A DNA stretch of 64,000 nucleotides from Marnyiella aurantia (GTDB lineage: Bacteria; Bacteroidota; Bacteroidia; Flavobacteriales; Weeksellaceae). Numbering within the stretch: the first letter of the stretch is position 1; every line of letters begins with the position of its first letter. The notes beneath the pieces are model-generated. The model was not told the DNA's origin and searched no databases. It saw only the letters and a program-made list of their open reading frames with translations. The DNA lies in contig NZ_CP059472.1 of assembly GCF_014041915.1 (NCBI RefSeq), forward strand, positions 124,001-188,000, written 5' to 3'. Positions 28,134-36,299 of the stretch are shown one piece after another. A program made the translations under genes and the position numbers.

Positions 28134-30563
28134 ATGGAAACCACCTATATTGAAACTCAGCAAATATCCTTTCAGGACTTTAAAAAGTCTGTTATTGAAG
28201 ATTATAAATTAGGCCGTATATCCCGTGAGATGTCGTATCTGGGTCGCCGCGAAGTGCTAACAGGAAAGGCGAAATTCGGAATCTTTGGTGATGGAAAGGA
28301 GTTGCCGCAGTTGGCAATGGCCAAGGTTTTCAGGAATGGTGACTTCCGGTCAGGCTACTACAGGGACCAGACTTTTGCGATGGCTATTGAGGCGGTTACG
28401 GTTGAAAGCTTTTTTGCTCAACTGTACGCAGATACAAGCATAGAACGTGAACCTGCATCCGCGGGCAGACAGATGAACGGTCACTATGCCACCAGAAGTT
28501 TAAATGAAGACGGTTCCTGGAAAAACCTGATGGAGCAGAAGAATATCTCTTCAGATATCTCTCCAACAGCAGGACAAATGCCAAGGCTTTTGGGGCTTGC
28601 ACTGGCTTCCAAAGTATATAAATCGGTAAAGTTTGAAGGGTCTGAAAAATTTTCCAATGAAGGTAACGAAGTGGCTTTCGGTACTATTGGTGATGCATCT
28701 ACTGCTGAGGGCCACTTTTGGGAAGCATTGAATGCCGCTTGTGCGCTTCAAGTACCTATGATTGTCTCCATCTGGGATGATGGCTACGGAATCTCGGTAC
28801 CTACTCATAACCAACGGGCTAAGGCAGATATTTCTGAAATGCTGTCAGGTTTCCAAAGAAAAGACGGCGAAAACCAGGGGTGTGAAATCATTCAGGTAAA
28901 AGCCTGGGATTACCCTTCATTGTTGGATGCTTACGCAAGAGCTGAGCATTTTGCCAGAACGGAAAGTGTACCGGTAGTTGTTCATGTGATAGAAGTTACG
29001 CAGCCTCAGGGTCACTCTACATCCGGTTCGCACGAGAGATATAAAAATGAGGAAAGACTGCAGTGGGAAGGAGAGTTTGACGGTTTAAGTAAGTTTCGCC
29101 AGTGGATCCTGGAGTATTCTATTGATATTGAAGGAAATGAGGAGCAGCTTGCTACAGTAGAAGAACTGGAAATGATTGATGACGAAGCGAAAAAGTTCGT
29201 GAAGGAAGGTCAGAAAAAAGCATGGGAAAACTATCAGAAACCTATTCTTGATCTAAAGACCACTGTACTTCCTTTGGTTGAAGCCCTTCAGACAAAGCAT
29301 TCGGAAATTGAAGCGGAAACTGCTAAGTTCGGGAAAATCATTGCAGTTGCGAAAAAAGATATATTCCATTTGGTACGTAAGGCTCTGTTCATCAGTCGTG
29401 GAACTGATTCAGCAGAAAGACAGGCACTTGAAACTAAGTACAATGAAATATTTGCTGTGGAAAAGGATAATTATTCCTCACACCTTTACTCACAGTCCGA
29501 ATGGAAAGCTACTAATGTTAAAGAGGTCGCACCAATCATTACTGAAAACTCCGAAACGGTAGACGGCCGTGTAGTAGTTAGAAACAACTTCGACAAAATA
29601 TTTGAAAAGTATCCCGAAACCCTTGTTTTTGGAGAGGATGCAGGTAATATCGGCGATGTAAACCAAGGTTTGGAAGGACTTCAGGAAAAATATGGTGAAC
29701 TTAGAATAGCTGATACCGGTATTCGTGAAGCTACGATTCTGGGTCAGGGAATCGGTCTTGCCATGCGCGGACTGAGACCAATAGCCGAAATTCAGTATCT
29801 GGATTATATCCTTTACTGTCTGCAGGGAATGAGCGATGACCTCGCCACCGTGCAGTACAGAACCCGTGGCGGCCAAAAAGCGCCGGTAATCATCCGTACC
29901 CGTGGACACAGACTGGAAGGTGTTTGGCATTCAGGATCGCCAATGGCAGGAATCATCAACCTTTCAAAAGGAATTCTTGTATTAGTTCCGCGTAACCTTA
30001 CCAAAGCGGCAGGATTCTACAATACGATGCTGCAGAGTGACGAGCCTGCTGTAATTGTGGAATGTCTGAACGGTTACCGCCTGAAGGAAAAGCAGCCTGA
30101 GAACCTTGGCGAATTTACAGTACCGGTAGGAAAGATTGAGGTTACAAAAGAAGGTTCGGATGTTACTATTGTTACCTACGGATCTACATGGAGACTGGTA
30201 ATGGATGCTGCAGAAGAATTGGAGAAAGTAGGTATTTCTGCAGAAGTAATTGATGTACAGTCACTGATTCCCTTCGATTTAAGTCATGAAATTGCGAAAA
30301 GTGTTAAAAAGACAAACCGTTTGGTAGTAATTGATGAGGACGTAGAAGGTGGAACCTCTGCCTTTATCATGCAGCAGGTAATGGAGAAGCAGAAAGCCTT
30401 CAGATATCTTGATGCAGATCCGTTAACTATCTGTGCCGAAAATCACAGACCGGCCTACGCCAGCGACGGTGACTACTTCAGTAAGCCAAGCGTGGATGAT
30501 ATGGTAGAGAAAGTCTACAGAGTATTTAACGAGAGTAATCCGGCTAAATTTCCCGGAATATAA
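28134..30563 (+). CDS. 2-oxoacid dehydrogenase E1, alpha and beta fused
   Basis: ATG at 28134 is preferred to a TTG 18 nt upstream that lies in the promoter box. In the 809 residues the alpha half carries the thiamine diphosphate motif GDASTAEGHFWEALNAACALQVPMIVSIWDDGYGIS, and the beta half (from about 470) has VFGEDAGNIGDVNQGLEGLQEKYG, DTGIREATILGQGIGLAMRGLRPIAEIQ and RTRGHRLEGVWHSGSPM. This is the fused branched-chain/pyruvate-type E1. It decarboxylates a 2-oxoacid and passes the acyl group to E2. The E2 gene is not here; lpd (E3) follows one gene later. Confidence 0.92.
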   Translation: METTYIETQQISFQDFKKSVIEDYKLGRISREMSYLGRREVLTGKAKFGIFGDGKELPQLAMAKVFRNGDFRSGYYRDQTFAMAIEAVTVESFFAQLYADTSIEREPASAGRQMNGHYATRSLNEDGSWKNLMEQKNISSDISPTAGQMPRLLGLALASKVYKSVKFEGSEKFSNEGNEVAFGTIGDASTAEGHFWEALNAACALQVPMIVSIWDDGYGISVPTHNQRAKADISEMLSGFQRKDGENQGCEIIQVKAWDYPSLLDAYARAEHFARTESVPVVVHVIEVTQPQGHSTSGSHERYKNEERLQWEGEFDGLSKFRQWILEYSIDIEGNEEQLATVEELEMIDDEAKKFVKEGQKKAWENYQKPILDLKTTVLPLVEALQTKHSEIEAETAKFGKIIAVAKKDIFHLVRKALFISRGTDSAERQALETKYNEIFAVEKDNYSSHLYSQSEWKATNVKEVAPIITENSETVDGRVVVRNNFDKIFEKYPETLVFGEDAGNIGDVNQGLEGLQEKYGELRIADTGIREATILGQGIGLAMRGLRPIAEIQYLDYILYCLQGMSDDLATVQYRTRGGQKAPVIIRTRGHRLEGVWHSGSPMAGIINLSKGILVLVPRNLTKAAGFYNTMLQSDEPAVIVECLNGYRLKEKQPENLGEFTVPVGKIEVTKEGSDVTIVTYGSTWRLVMDAAEELEKVGISAEVIDVQSLIPFDLSHEIAKSVKKTNRLVVIDEDVEGGTSAFIMQQVMEKQKAFRYLDADPLTICAENHRPAYASDGDYFSKPSVDDMVEKVYRVFNESNPAKFPGI

Positions 30564-30588
30564 TTCAGGTATAATAAAAATTTAAAAG

Positions 30589-30614
30589 AGCGGGCATTTA
30601 TGTCCGCTATTTTT
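30589..30614 (+). terminator. terminator of the E1 gene
   Basis: AGCGGGCA and TGTCCGCT pair with a TTTA loop, followed by ATTTTT. Confidence 0.75.
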
Positions 30615-30687
30615 ATGCGCAAAAGGTCAAACGGTTCTTTACTGAGAATCTGCATCATTTTTGTATGGCTTTGGCAAATCAGAACTT

Positions 30688-31332
30688 ATGAAAAAAACAA
30701 CACTTACTGTATTTGCAGCACTTATCCTTCAGGCATGCTCCGAAAATCCGAAAAAAACAGAGACAGAAACCAATTCGGCAACTGAACAGGTGCAGAACAA
30801 CGGTTCGGGCAGTAATATGCCCGCACAGCAGAATGAGATTCTGCAGGAAATGCAGGATATGATGGACGAAATGCATTCTAAAACCTTATCCGGAAATAAT
30901 GATGAGGATTTTGCGGAAATGATGTCGGATCATCACGATGGGGCAGTAGAAATGTCGGAAATTCTGATCCGGAAGGGTAAGGATGAGGAGCTGAAAAATT
31001 TTGGCCGTCAGGTAATTAAAACTCAGCAGCAGGAAATGAAACTGATGGACAGGTTTGATAATCTGAAAGTCCAATCTGCTAACAGTGCAGAATTCCAGAG
31101 AGAACTGATGGCAACCATGGGTCCTATGATGAATTCCGGACTACCGGTGCACAATGACGTGGACCGTGACTATGCGGAGCAGATGATTCCACATCACCAA
31201 AGTGCTGTTGAGATGGCAAAAGTTTATAAAAAGTACGGCAAGCAGCCTGAACTGTTGAAACTCTCGGATAACATTATCGCTACCCAGCAAAAGGAAATTG
31301 AATTTCTGAAGCAATGGCTTTCGCGTAAATAA
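30688..31332 (+). CDS. DUF305 lipoprotein
   Basis: ATG at 30688 gives 214 residues beginning MKKTTLTVFAALILQAC (lipid Cys17). After a low-complexity linker come two similar helical halves, each with a His-His motif: MMSDHHDGAVEMSEILI (about 77-93) and MIPHHQSAVEMAKVYKKYG (about 167-185). This is the DUF305 ferritin-like fold; members are periplasmic and some are linked to copper or other metals. Function not established. Internal duplication is evident. Confidence 0.88.
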   Translation: MKKTTLTVFAALILQACSENPKKTETETNSATEQVQNNGSGSNMPAQQNEILQEMQDMMDEMHSKTLSGNNDEDFAEMMSDHHDGAVEMSEILIRKGKDEELKNFGRQVIKTQQQEMKLMDRFDNLKVQSANSAEFQRELMATMGPMMNSGLPVHNDVDRDYAEQMIPHHQSAVEMAKVYKKYGKQPELLKLSDNIIATQQKEIEFLKQWLSRK

Positions 31333-31430
31333 GATGCTATAATTTTAACTTTTAAGAGTCACCCTAAATTGAAAGGGCTTTATCCTCCGTTGAGAAATTT
31401 TCCTTAAATTCGCATTAAATTTATTAATTC

Positions 31431-32822
31431 ATGAACTACGATATTATTGTCATCGGTAGTGGTCCCGGTGGTTATGTTACGGCCATCCGTGCTTCTCAAC
31501 TTGGTTTTAAAACTGCGATTATAGAAAAAGAAAACCTGGGAGGTATCTGCCTTAACTGGGGTTGTATTCCAACAAAAGCATTGCTGAAATCAGCTCACGT
31601 TTTCAATTACCTGAAACATGCAGAAGAATACGGTCTTAATGCGGTTGAAAATCCAGGCTTCGATTTTTCAAAAGTTATACAGCGCAGCCGTGGGGTTGCC
31701 ACCAAAATGAGCGGTGGGATCTCCTTCCTGATGAAGAAGAATAAAATTGACGTGATCATGGGAACTGCTAAGGTTCAGAAAGGTAAAAAAGTAAGCGTTA
31801 CAGATAAAGACGGTAAAGCTACAGAATACTCGGCAGAGCACATCATCATCGCTACGGGTGCCAGATCCCGTGAACTGCCTAACCTGCCTCAGGACGGTAA
31901 GAAAGTGATAGGCTACCGTCAGGCTCTCAATTTGCCTGAACAGCCAAAATCAATGATTGTGGTTGGTTCCGGTGCTATCGGAGTGGAGTTTGCGGATTTC
32001 TATAACTCAATGGGTACCAAAGTAACAGTTGTTGAGTTTATGCCGAACATCGTTCCTGTGGAGGATGAGGACGTATCAAAACATCTTGAGAAATCACTTA
32101 AAAAAGCCGGTATTGAAATAATGACCAATGCGTCTGTTGAGAGTGTTGATACTTCCGGCGCGGGCGTTAAAGCTAACGTAAAAACGGCTAAAGGGAATAT
32201 TACGCTTGAAGCTGATATTCTTCTTTCTGCAGTTGGTATTGCTGCAAACATTGAAGGTCAGGGTTTTGAGGAAGTAGGTATTCAAACCGATAAAGGCCGT
32301 GTGCTTGTGAACGAATGGTACGAGACTTCAGTACCTGGCTACTATGCAATTGGCGATATTCTCCCTACTCAGGCTCTGGCTCACGTAGCTTCTGCTGAAG
32401 GTATTACCTGTGTAGAAAAGATCAAAGGTCTTCATGTGGAAAAGATTGATTACGGCAATATTCCGGGATGTACTTACTGCAGCCCAGAAGTTGCATCTGT
32501 TGGTCTTACCGAAAAGCAGGCTAAGGAACAGGGTTACGAGCTTAAGGTTGGTAAATTCCCACTTTCTGCAAGCGGTAAAGCAACTGCCAACGGAAATACA
32601 GACGGTTTCGTAAAAGTGATTTTCGATGCCAAGTACGGCGAATGGTTAGGATGCCATATGGTTGGTGAAGGTGTAACTGATATGATTGCTGAAGCAGTTG
32701 TAGCCAGAAAGCTGGAGACAACAGGTCATGAGATCATTAAATCCATTCACCCGCACCCAACGGTTTCCGAAGCAATTATGGAAGCCGCGGCTGCGGCTTA
32801 TGGTGAAGTTATTCATATCTGA
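31431..32822 (+). CDS. lpdA: dihydrolipoyl dehydrogenase
   Basis: 463 residues. FAD-binding GSGPGGYVTAIRASQLG (9-25), redox-active disulfide Cys40/Cys45 in GGICLNWGCIPTK, NAD-binding VVGSGAIGVEFADFYNSMG, and the C-terminal HPHPTVSEAIMEAA with the catalytic His-Glu. It reoxidises the lipoyl group of 2-oxoacid dehydrogenase complexes, probably that of the E1 gene upstream. Own transcription is likely since a terminator follows E1. Confidence 0.96.
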   Translation: MNYDIIVIGSGPGGYVTAIRASQLGFKTAIIEKENLGGICLNWGCIPTKALLKSAHVFNYLKHAEEYGLNAVENPGFDFSKVIQRSRGVATKMSGGISFLMKKNKIDVIMGTAKVQKGKKVSVTDKDGKATEYSAEHIIIATGARSRELPNLPQDGKKVIGYRQALNLPEQPKSMIVVGSGAIGVEFADFYNSMGTKVTVVEFMPNIVPVEDEDVSKHLEKSLKKAGIEIMTNASVESVDTSGAGVKANVKTAKGNITLEADILLSAVGIAANIEGQGFEEVGIQTDKGRVLVNEWYETSVPGYYAIGDILPTQALAHVASAEGITCVEKIKGLHVEKIDYGNIPGCTYCSPEVASVGLTEKQAKEQGYELKVGKFPLSASGKATANGNTDGFVKVIFDAKYGEWLGCHMVGEGVTDMIAEAVVARKLETTGHEIIKSIHPHPTVSEAIMEAAAAAYGEVIHI

Positions 32823-32870
32823 TAAATATCAACCTTCATCTTCTTCATAGTATGTAGGTTGCAAATATAA

Positions 32871-32904
32871 AAAGAGCGGGAAATTTTTCCCGCTCTTTTT
32901 TTTT
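32871..32904. terminator. bidirectional terminator
   Basis: AAAGAGCGGGAAA and TTCCCGCTCTTT form a 12-bp stem with T runs on both strands, between lpdA (+) and the ABC ATPase gene (-). Confidence 0.9.
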
Positions 32905-32919
32905 GTAAAAATTTTTAGA

Positions 32920-33651
32920 TTATTCTGCCGAAACAGGTACTGAAGTTGCTGCCGGTTCAGACGTGTAGCTTGCGAATGCTTCCTCCAGACTGTTGTATTT
33001 GCCCTTAAATTCATCCACCGGTGAGTCCTGGATAATGTTTCCGTTATGGATGAGAATTACGCGGGAACACAGTGCTTCTACCTCCTGCATGATGTGTGTA
33101 GACAGGATAACCGTTTTTTCACGGCCAATTTCTCTGATTACATTTCGGATCTCAATAATCTGGTTAGGGTCCAGACCGTTGGTAGGTTCATCAAGTATAA
33201 GAAGGTCAGGCGAGTGCAGAATAGCCTGAGCCAAGCCAACACGCTGTTTATAACCTTTGGAAAGCTGAGCTATCTTTTTTGATTTTTCGGGTGTAAGTCC
33301 TACCAGTTCTATGACCTCATCAATCCTCTGCTTAGGAATTTTATGAAGGTCTGCAACAAATGACAGGTATTCCTTAATATACATTTCAGGGTAAAGAGGA
33401 TTGTTTTCCGGCAGGAAACCGATCGTGCGCTTACTTTCAATTTCGTTTGCTGAAATATCCAGTCCGTTAAACCGTATCTCACCTTCTTCAATAGCCAAAA
33501 CGCCGGTAATGGACTTCATCAGCGTAGATTTACCGGCACCGTTCGGACCCAGCAAACCTATAATTTCGTTCTTGCCAATCTGAAGATTGATGTTGTTTAA
33601 TGCTGTCTGTGGGCCGAATTTCTTGGTCAGATTAATAATCTCTAGTGACAT
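32920..33651 (-). CDS. ABC transporter ATP-binding protein, GldA-like
   Basis: 243 residues. Walker A GPNGAGKSTL (about 35-44), signature LSKGYKQRVGLAQAI, Walker B LLILDEPTNGLDPNQ and the H-loop STHIM are intact. It resembles GldA of the flavobacterial gliding/T9SS-associated ABC transporter but is shorter than the usual 300 residues and ends in an Ala/Ser/Pro tail. No permease gene is adjacent. A general ABC exporter ATPase is the alternative. Confidence 0.85.
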   Translation of the reverse strand: MSLEIINLTKKFGPQTALNNINLQIGKNEIIGLLGPNGAGKSTLMKSITGVLAIEEGEIRFNGLDISANEIESKRTIGFLPENNPLYPEMYIKEYLSFVADLHKIPKQRIDEVIELVGLTPEKSKKIAQLSKGYKQRVGLAQAILHSPDLLILDEPTNGLDPNQIIEIRNVIREIGREKTVILSTHIMQEVEALCSRVILIHNGNIIQDSPVDEFKGKYNSLEEAFASYTSEPAATSVPVSAE

Positions 33652-33724
33652 CTTTTACTGTTTATAAGTCTGAAAGTAAAAACCCATTCGGGAAGAACAG
33701 GTTTCTAATAAAGTGAATAGTATA

Positions 33725-34264
33725 TTATTTTTTCTTCTTGGCAGCGGCTGTGTTTGCTGTTGTTTCAGCAGAACCTGACAAAGGCTTTATGGTGGCAGTG
33801 CTTTCTCTTCTTGCAGTGGCCTTTATTTTGTCCTTGCCAAATACTTTGTCCACCTGGGATTTTGTGAGGAACTGACTCTTACCAATGTACTTCTTGCTTT
33901 TGCTGATGTAATGTATGAACTGCACCGTAGTCTGCCCATAATTACGCGCAAAATTGAGTCCGATAATATCATTGGGCAGTTCCAGCTGAATCTCGCCCAT
34001 AGGCATGTCTATGAAGCCGTCAGAAACCAGTTTATAAAGCTGTTCAAAATCTTTGTTCAGGTCATGAAAGTAAAATGACCTGAAAGTATTCAGATTGCTT
34101 GTATTGATATCCTGGTAGTTGAAGGTATACTTATTCTGCTTCTTATAGAGCGCTACCGAATTTTCCTTGCCTACCTCGATAAGGTTGTCATTTTTCAGAA
34201 CCTTAATCTGGGCAAATGCAGAAATTGAAAATAATGTGGTTAGAAGTAAAACTGTTTTTCTCAT
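33725..34264 (-). CDS. periplasmic protein of unknown function
   Basis: 179 residues with signal peptide MRKTVLLLTTLFSISAFAQ. A compact alpha/beta body (NTFRSFYFHDLNKDFEQLYKLVSDGF, GLNFARNYGQTTVQFIHY) is followed by LTKSQVDKVFGK and a Lys/Ala/Thr-rich tail (about 150-179). I do not recognise the family. Single gene. Confidence 0.75.
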   Translation of the reverse strand: MRKTVLLLTTLFSISAFAQIKVLKNDNLIEVGKENSVALYKKQNKYTFNYQDINTSNLNTFRSFYFHDLNKDFEQLYKLVSDGFIDMPMGEIQLELPNDIIGLNFARNYGQTTVQFIHYISKSKKYIGKSQFLTKSQVDKVFGKDKIKATARRESTATIKPLSGSAETTANTAAAKKKK

Positions 34265-34407
34265 TATCTTTTTTTAAGAGGTTAAGAAATTTATCAGCCT
34301 CTGTGTTTTTGTATCTGAAGCAAATGTACCAATTTTTTTAAAAAGATTTATTTTGAACGAAATACGGCATAAAAAAAAGTCTGCGAAGTAAAACTTGCAG
34401 ACTTTAG

Positions 34408-34481
34408 TGACCTCGACAGGATTCAAACCTGTAACCTTCTGAGCCGTAATCAGATGCGCTATTCAGTTGCGCCACGAGGCC
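34408..34481 (-). tRNA. tRNA-Arg (ACG)
   Basis: The 74-nt cloverleaf on the minus strand has acceptor stem GGCCTCG/CGAGGTC, anticodon stem TCTGA/TCAGA and loop TTACGGC, giving anticodon ACG (read as ICG). Discriminator A73; CCA not encoded. Confidence 0.95.
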
Positions 34482-34494
34482 GTTTTTCGGTTTG

Positions 34495-34502
34495 CAAATA
34501 TA
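34495..34502 (-). promoter_or_regulatory. -7 box of tRNA-Arg(ACG)
   Basis: On the minus strand TATATTTG lies 13 nt upstream of the tRNA 5' end, matching TAnnTTTG. Confidence 0.6.
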
Positions 34503-34526
34503 GCAAAATTTTGATTCCTTTGAAGA

Positions 34527-35573
34527 ATGAAAGCAAAAATTTTTCAAATAATTGCAGTTTTCTTCATTTTGGCCTGCAGCAAGAAGACAGTAGAGGGTGC
34601 TGAAGGATGGACAGTGGTATCGGAAACGGTGAAATACAGGCAGAATTCAGATATTTTGACTTTAGAGACCGGAGGTTCCACTTACAATTTGCCTCTAACT
34701 AAACTTCCTTACCGACGCGTCGTTTTGCTTAATGCGAGTCTTGTTGGTTATTTTACAGAACTAGGTATGGAGGAAAGCATTGCCGGCATATCCAGCCCGG
34801 AATATATTTATTCGCCAAAAATCCATCAGCTGCTAAATGCAGGAGAAATCCGGAATGTAGGAAATGAGCAGAAATATAATGTGGAAAAAATTATAGCACT
34901 GAAACCCGATGCTGTTTTTACCAACAGGATAGCTGTTTTCCAGAATACTTACGAACTGCTGGAAAAGAACGGCATCACGGTTATTTTCCTGGATGAATAT
35001 CTGGAAAAGGATGCTTTGTCCAAGTCCAGATATCTGCTGGTCGTGGGCAAACTTATGGGGCAGCAAGAGCAGGCACAGAAAAAATATGAGAAAATCAAAA
35101 ATTCTTATGGTTCTTTGGTTGTACTTGCTTCAGAAGTAAAAAACAGGCCTGCGGTTCTGGCCAATGAGATGTATGGCAGTCAATGGTATCTGCCGGGAGG
35201 ACATAGTATAATTGCGGGGTTAATTGAAGATGCAAACGGCAATTATATCAATGCCGGCAGCAAAAGTGAAGGATCTGAAGCACTGAGTTTTGAAGAGGTT
35301 TATGCAAGGTCGAAGAATGCGGAAGTATGGGTAAATGCGGGGAATCACAAATCACGTCAGGATCTTCTGCGTACAAACCTGAACTACTCCAAAATGAATG
35401 TCTTTACTAGCGGTAAGATTTATACGGTTACCCAGAAGGAACGTCGCAAGTCTAATGATTATTTTGAAAGTGGGGTTGTAAGGGCAGATCTGGTACTGAA
35501 AGATTATATCCGGATTTTTCACCCAGATCTTCTTCCCGGTTATGATTTAACCTATCACAAGGAACTTAAGTAG
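34527..35573 (+). CDS. metal-chelate ABC transporter substrate-binding lipoprotein
   Basis: 348 residues, lipoprotein signal MKAKIFQIIAVFFILAC (Cys17). The FecB/BtuF-type periplasmic-binding fold is seen in LPYRRVVLLNASLVGYFTELGMEESIAGI, EKIIALKPDAVFTNRIAV and NGITVIFLDEYLEKDALSKSRYLLVVGKLMGQ. It should bind siderophore, heme or cobalamin in the periplasm. A matching permease and ATPase occur at 55461 and 54514 but are 20 kb away, so the partnership is only possible. Confidence 0.88.
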   Translation: MKAKIFQIIAVFFILACSKKTVEGAEGWTVVSETVKYRQNSDILTLETGGSTYNLPLTKLPYRRVVLLNASLVGYFTELGMEESIAGISSPEYIYSPKIHQLLNAGEIRNVGNEQKYNVEKIIALKPDAVFTNRIAVFQNTYELLEKNGITVIFLDEYLEKDALSKSRYLLVVGKLMGQQEQAQKKYEKIKNSYGSLVVLASEVKNRPAVLANEMYGSQWYLPGGHSIIAGLIEDANGNYINAGSKSEGSEALSFEEVYARSKNAEVWVNAGNHKSRQDLLRTNLNYSKMNVFTSGKIYTVTQKERRKSNDYFESGVVRADLVLKDYIRIFHPDLLPGYDLTYHKELK

Positions 35574-35583
35574 TTATTATTCC

Positions 35584-35591
35584 TATTTTTG
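35584..35591 (+). promoter_or_regulatory. possible -7 box of mtgA
   Basis: TATTTTTG, 49 nt upstream of the mtgA start. No clear -33 element. Confidence 0.4.
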
Positions 35592-35640
35592 CAAAATCAT
35601 ACAAGAATGCCACATATTTCCCTAACTCCCTTTTAAATCT

Positions 35641-36285
35641 ATGTTCAAAAAAATAAAAAAGTTTATTTTCATCCTCATTCTGGCCAATATCCTCTTTATT
35701 GTCTGGGGTAAATTCTTAAATCCTCCCATTACAGTGACCCAAATTGAAGGGGTAATTACCTTTGGCAAATTGGAACGGGATTACATTCCCTACAGCGAAA
35801 TGGGCAGTTATATTAAAAAAGCCGTTATAGCAGCGGAAGATCAGAAGTTCTTTATCCACAACGGTTTTGATTACAAAGCGATCGAAAAGGCCTATAAGGA
35901 CAATGAAAAGGGCAAGAAGGTTAAGGGCGGAAGCACCATTTCTCAGCAAACTGCTAAAAATGTGTTCCTGTGGCAGGGACGCAGTTGGTTCCGAAAAGGC
36001 CTGGAAACCGTTTATACATTCATTATTGAGTTAGTATGGGGAAAAGAGGTTATACTGGACCGTTACCTGAACTCCATTGAAATGGGCCGCGGTGTGTTTG
36101 GGATTGAAGCGGCGGCTCGTTATTACTACGGTAAAAATGCAAAAAACCTTACTAAAAGTGAAGCCGCCTGGATTGCTACCATTCTTCCAAATCCTAAGAA
36201 ATACGATCCGCATAATCCGTCTAAATACCTGCGGAACCGGCATAGCTGGATTATGCGTCAGATGAACAATGTAACGCTGAAATAG
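35641..36285 (+). CDS. mtgA: monofunctional biosynthetic peptidoglycan transglycosylase
   Basis: 214 residues: one N-terminal membrane anchor (about 8-24) and a GT51 domain with the catalytic glutamate in AAEDQKFF (Glu66), GGSTISQQTAKNVFLW, RSWFRKGLETVYTFIIEL and YLNSIEMGRGVFGIEAAA. It polymerises lipid II into glycan strands. No transpeptidase domain. Confidence 0.94.
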   Translation: MFKKIKKFIFILILANILFIVWGKFLNPPITVTQIEGVITFGKLERDYIPYSEMGSYIKKAVIAAEDQKFFIHNGFDYKAIEKAYKDNEKGKKVKGGSTISQQTAKNVFLWQGRSWFRKGLETVYTFIIELVWGKEVILDRYLNSIEMGRGVFGIEAAARYYYGKNAKNLTKSEAAWIATILPNPKKYDPHNPSKYLRNRHSWIMRQMNNVTLK

Positions 36286-36293
36286 TATCTTTG
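36286..36293 (+). promoter_or_regulatory. -7 box placed for a leaderless message
   Basis: TATCTTTG ends 7 nt before the ATG at 36300 and overlaps the end of mtgA (stop at 36285). If it is used, transcription would start at or next to the start codon. Confidence 0.5.
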
Positions 36294-36299
36294 CATACG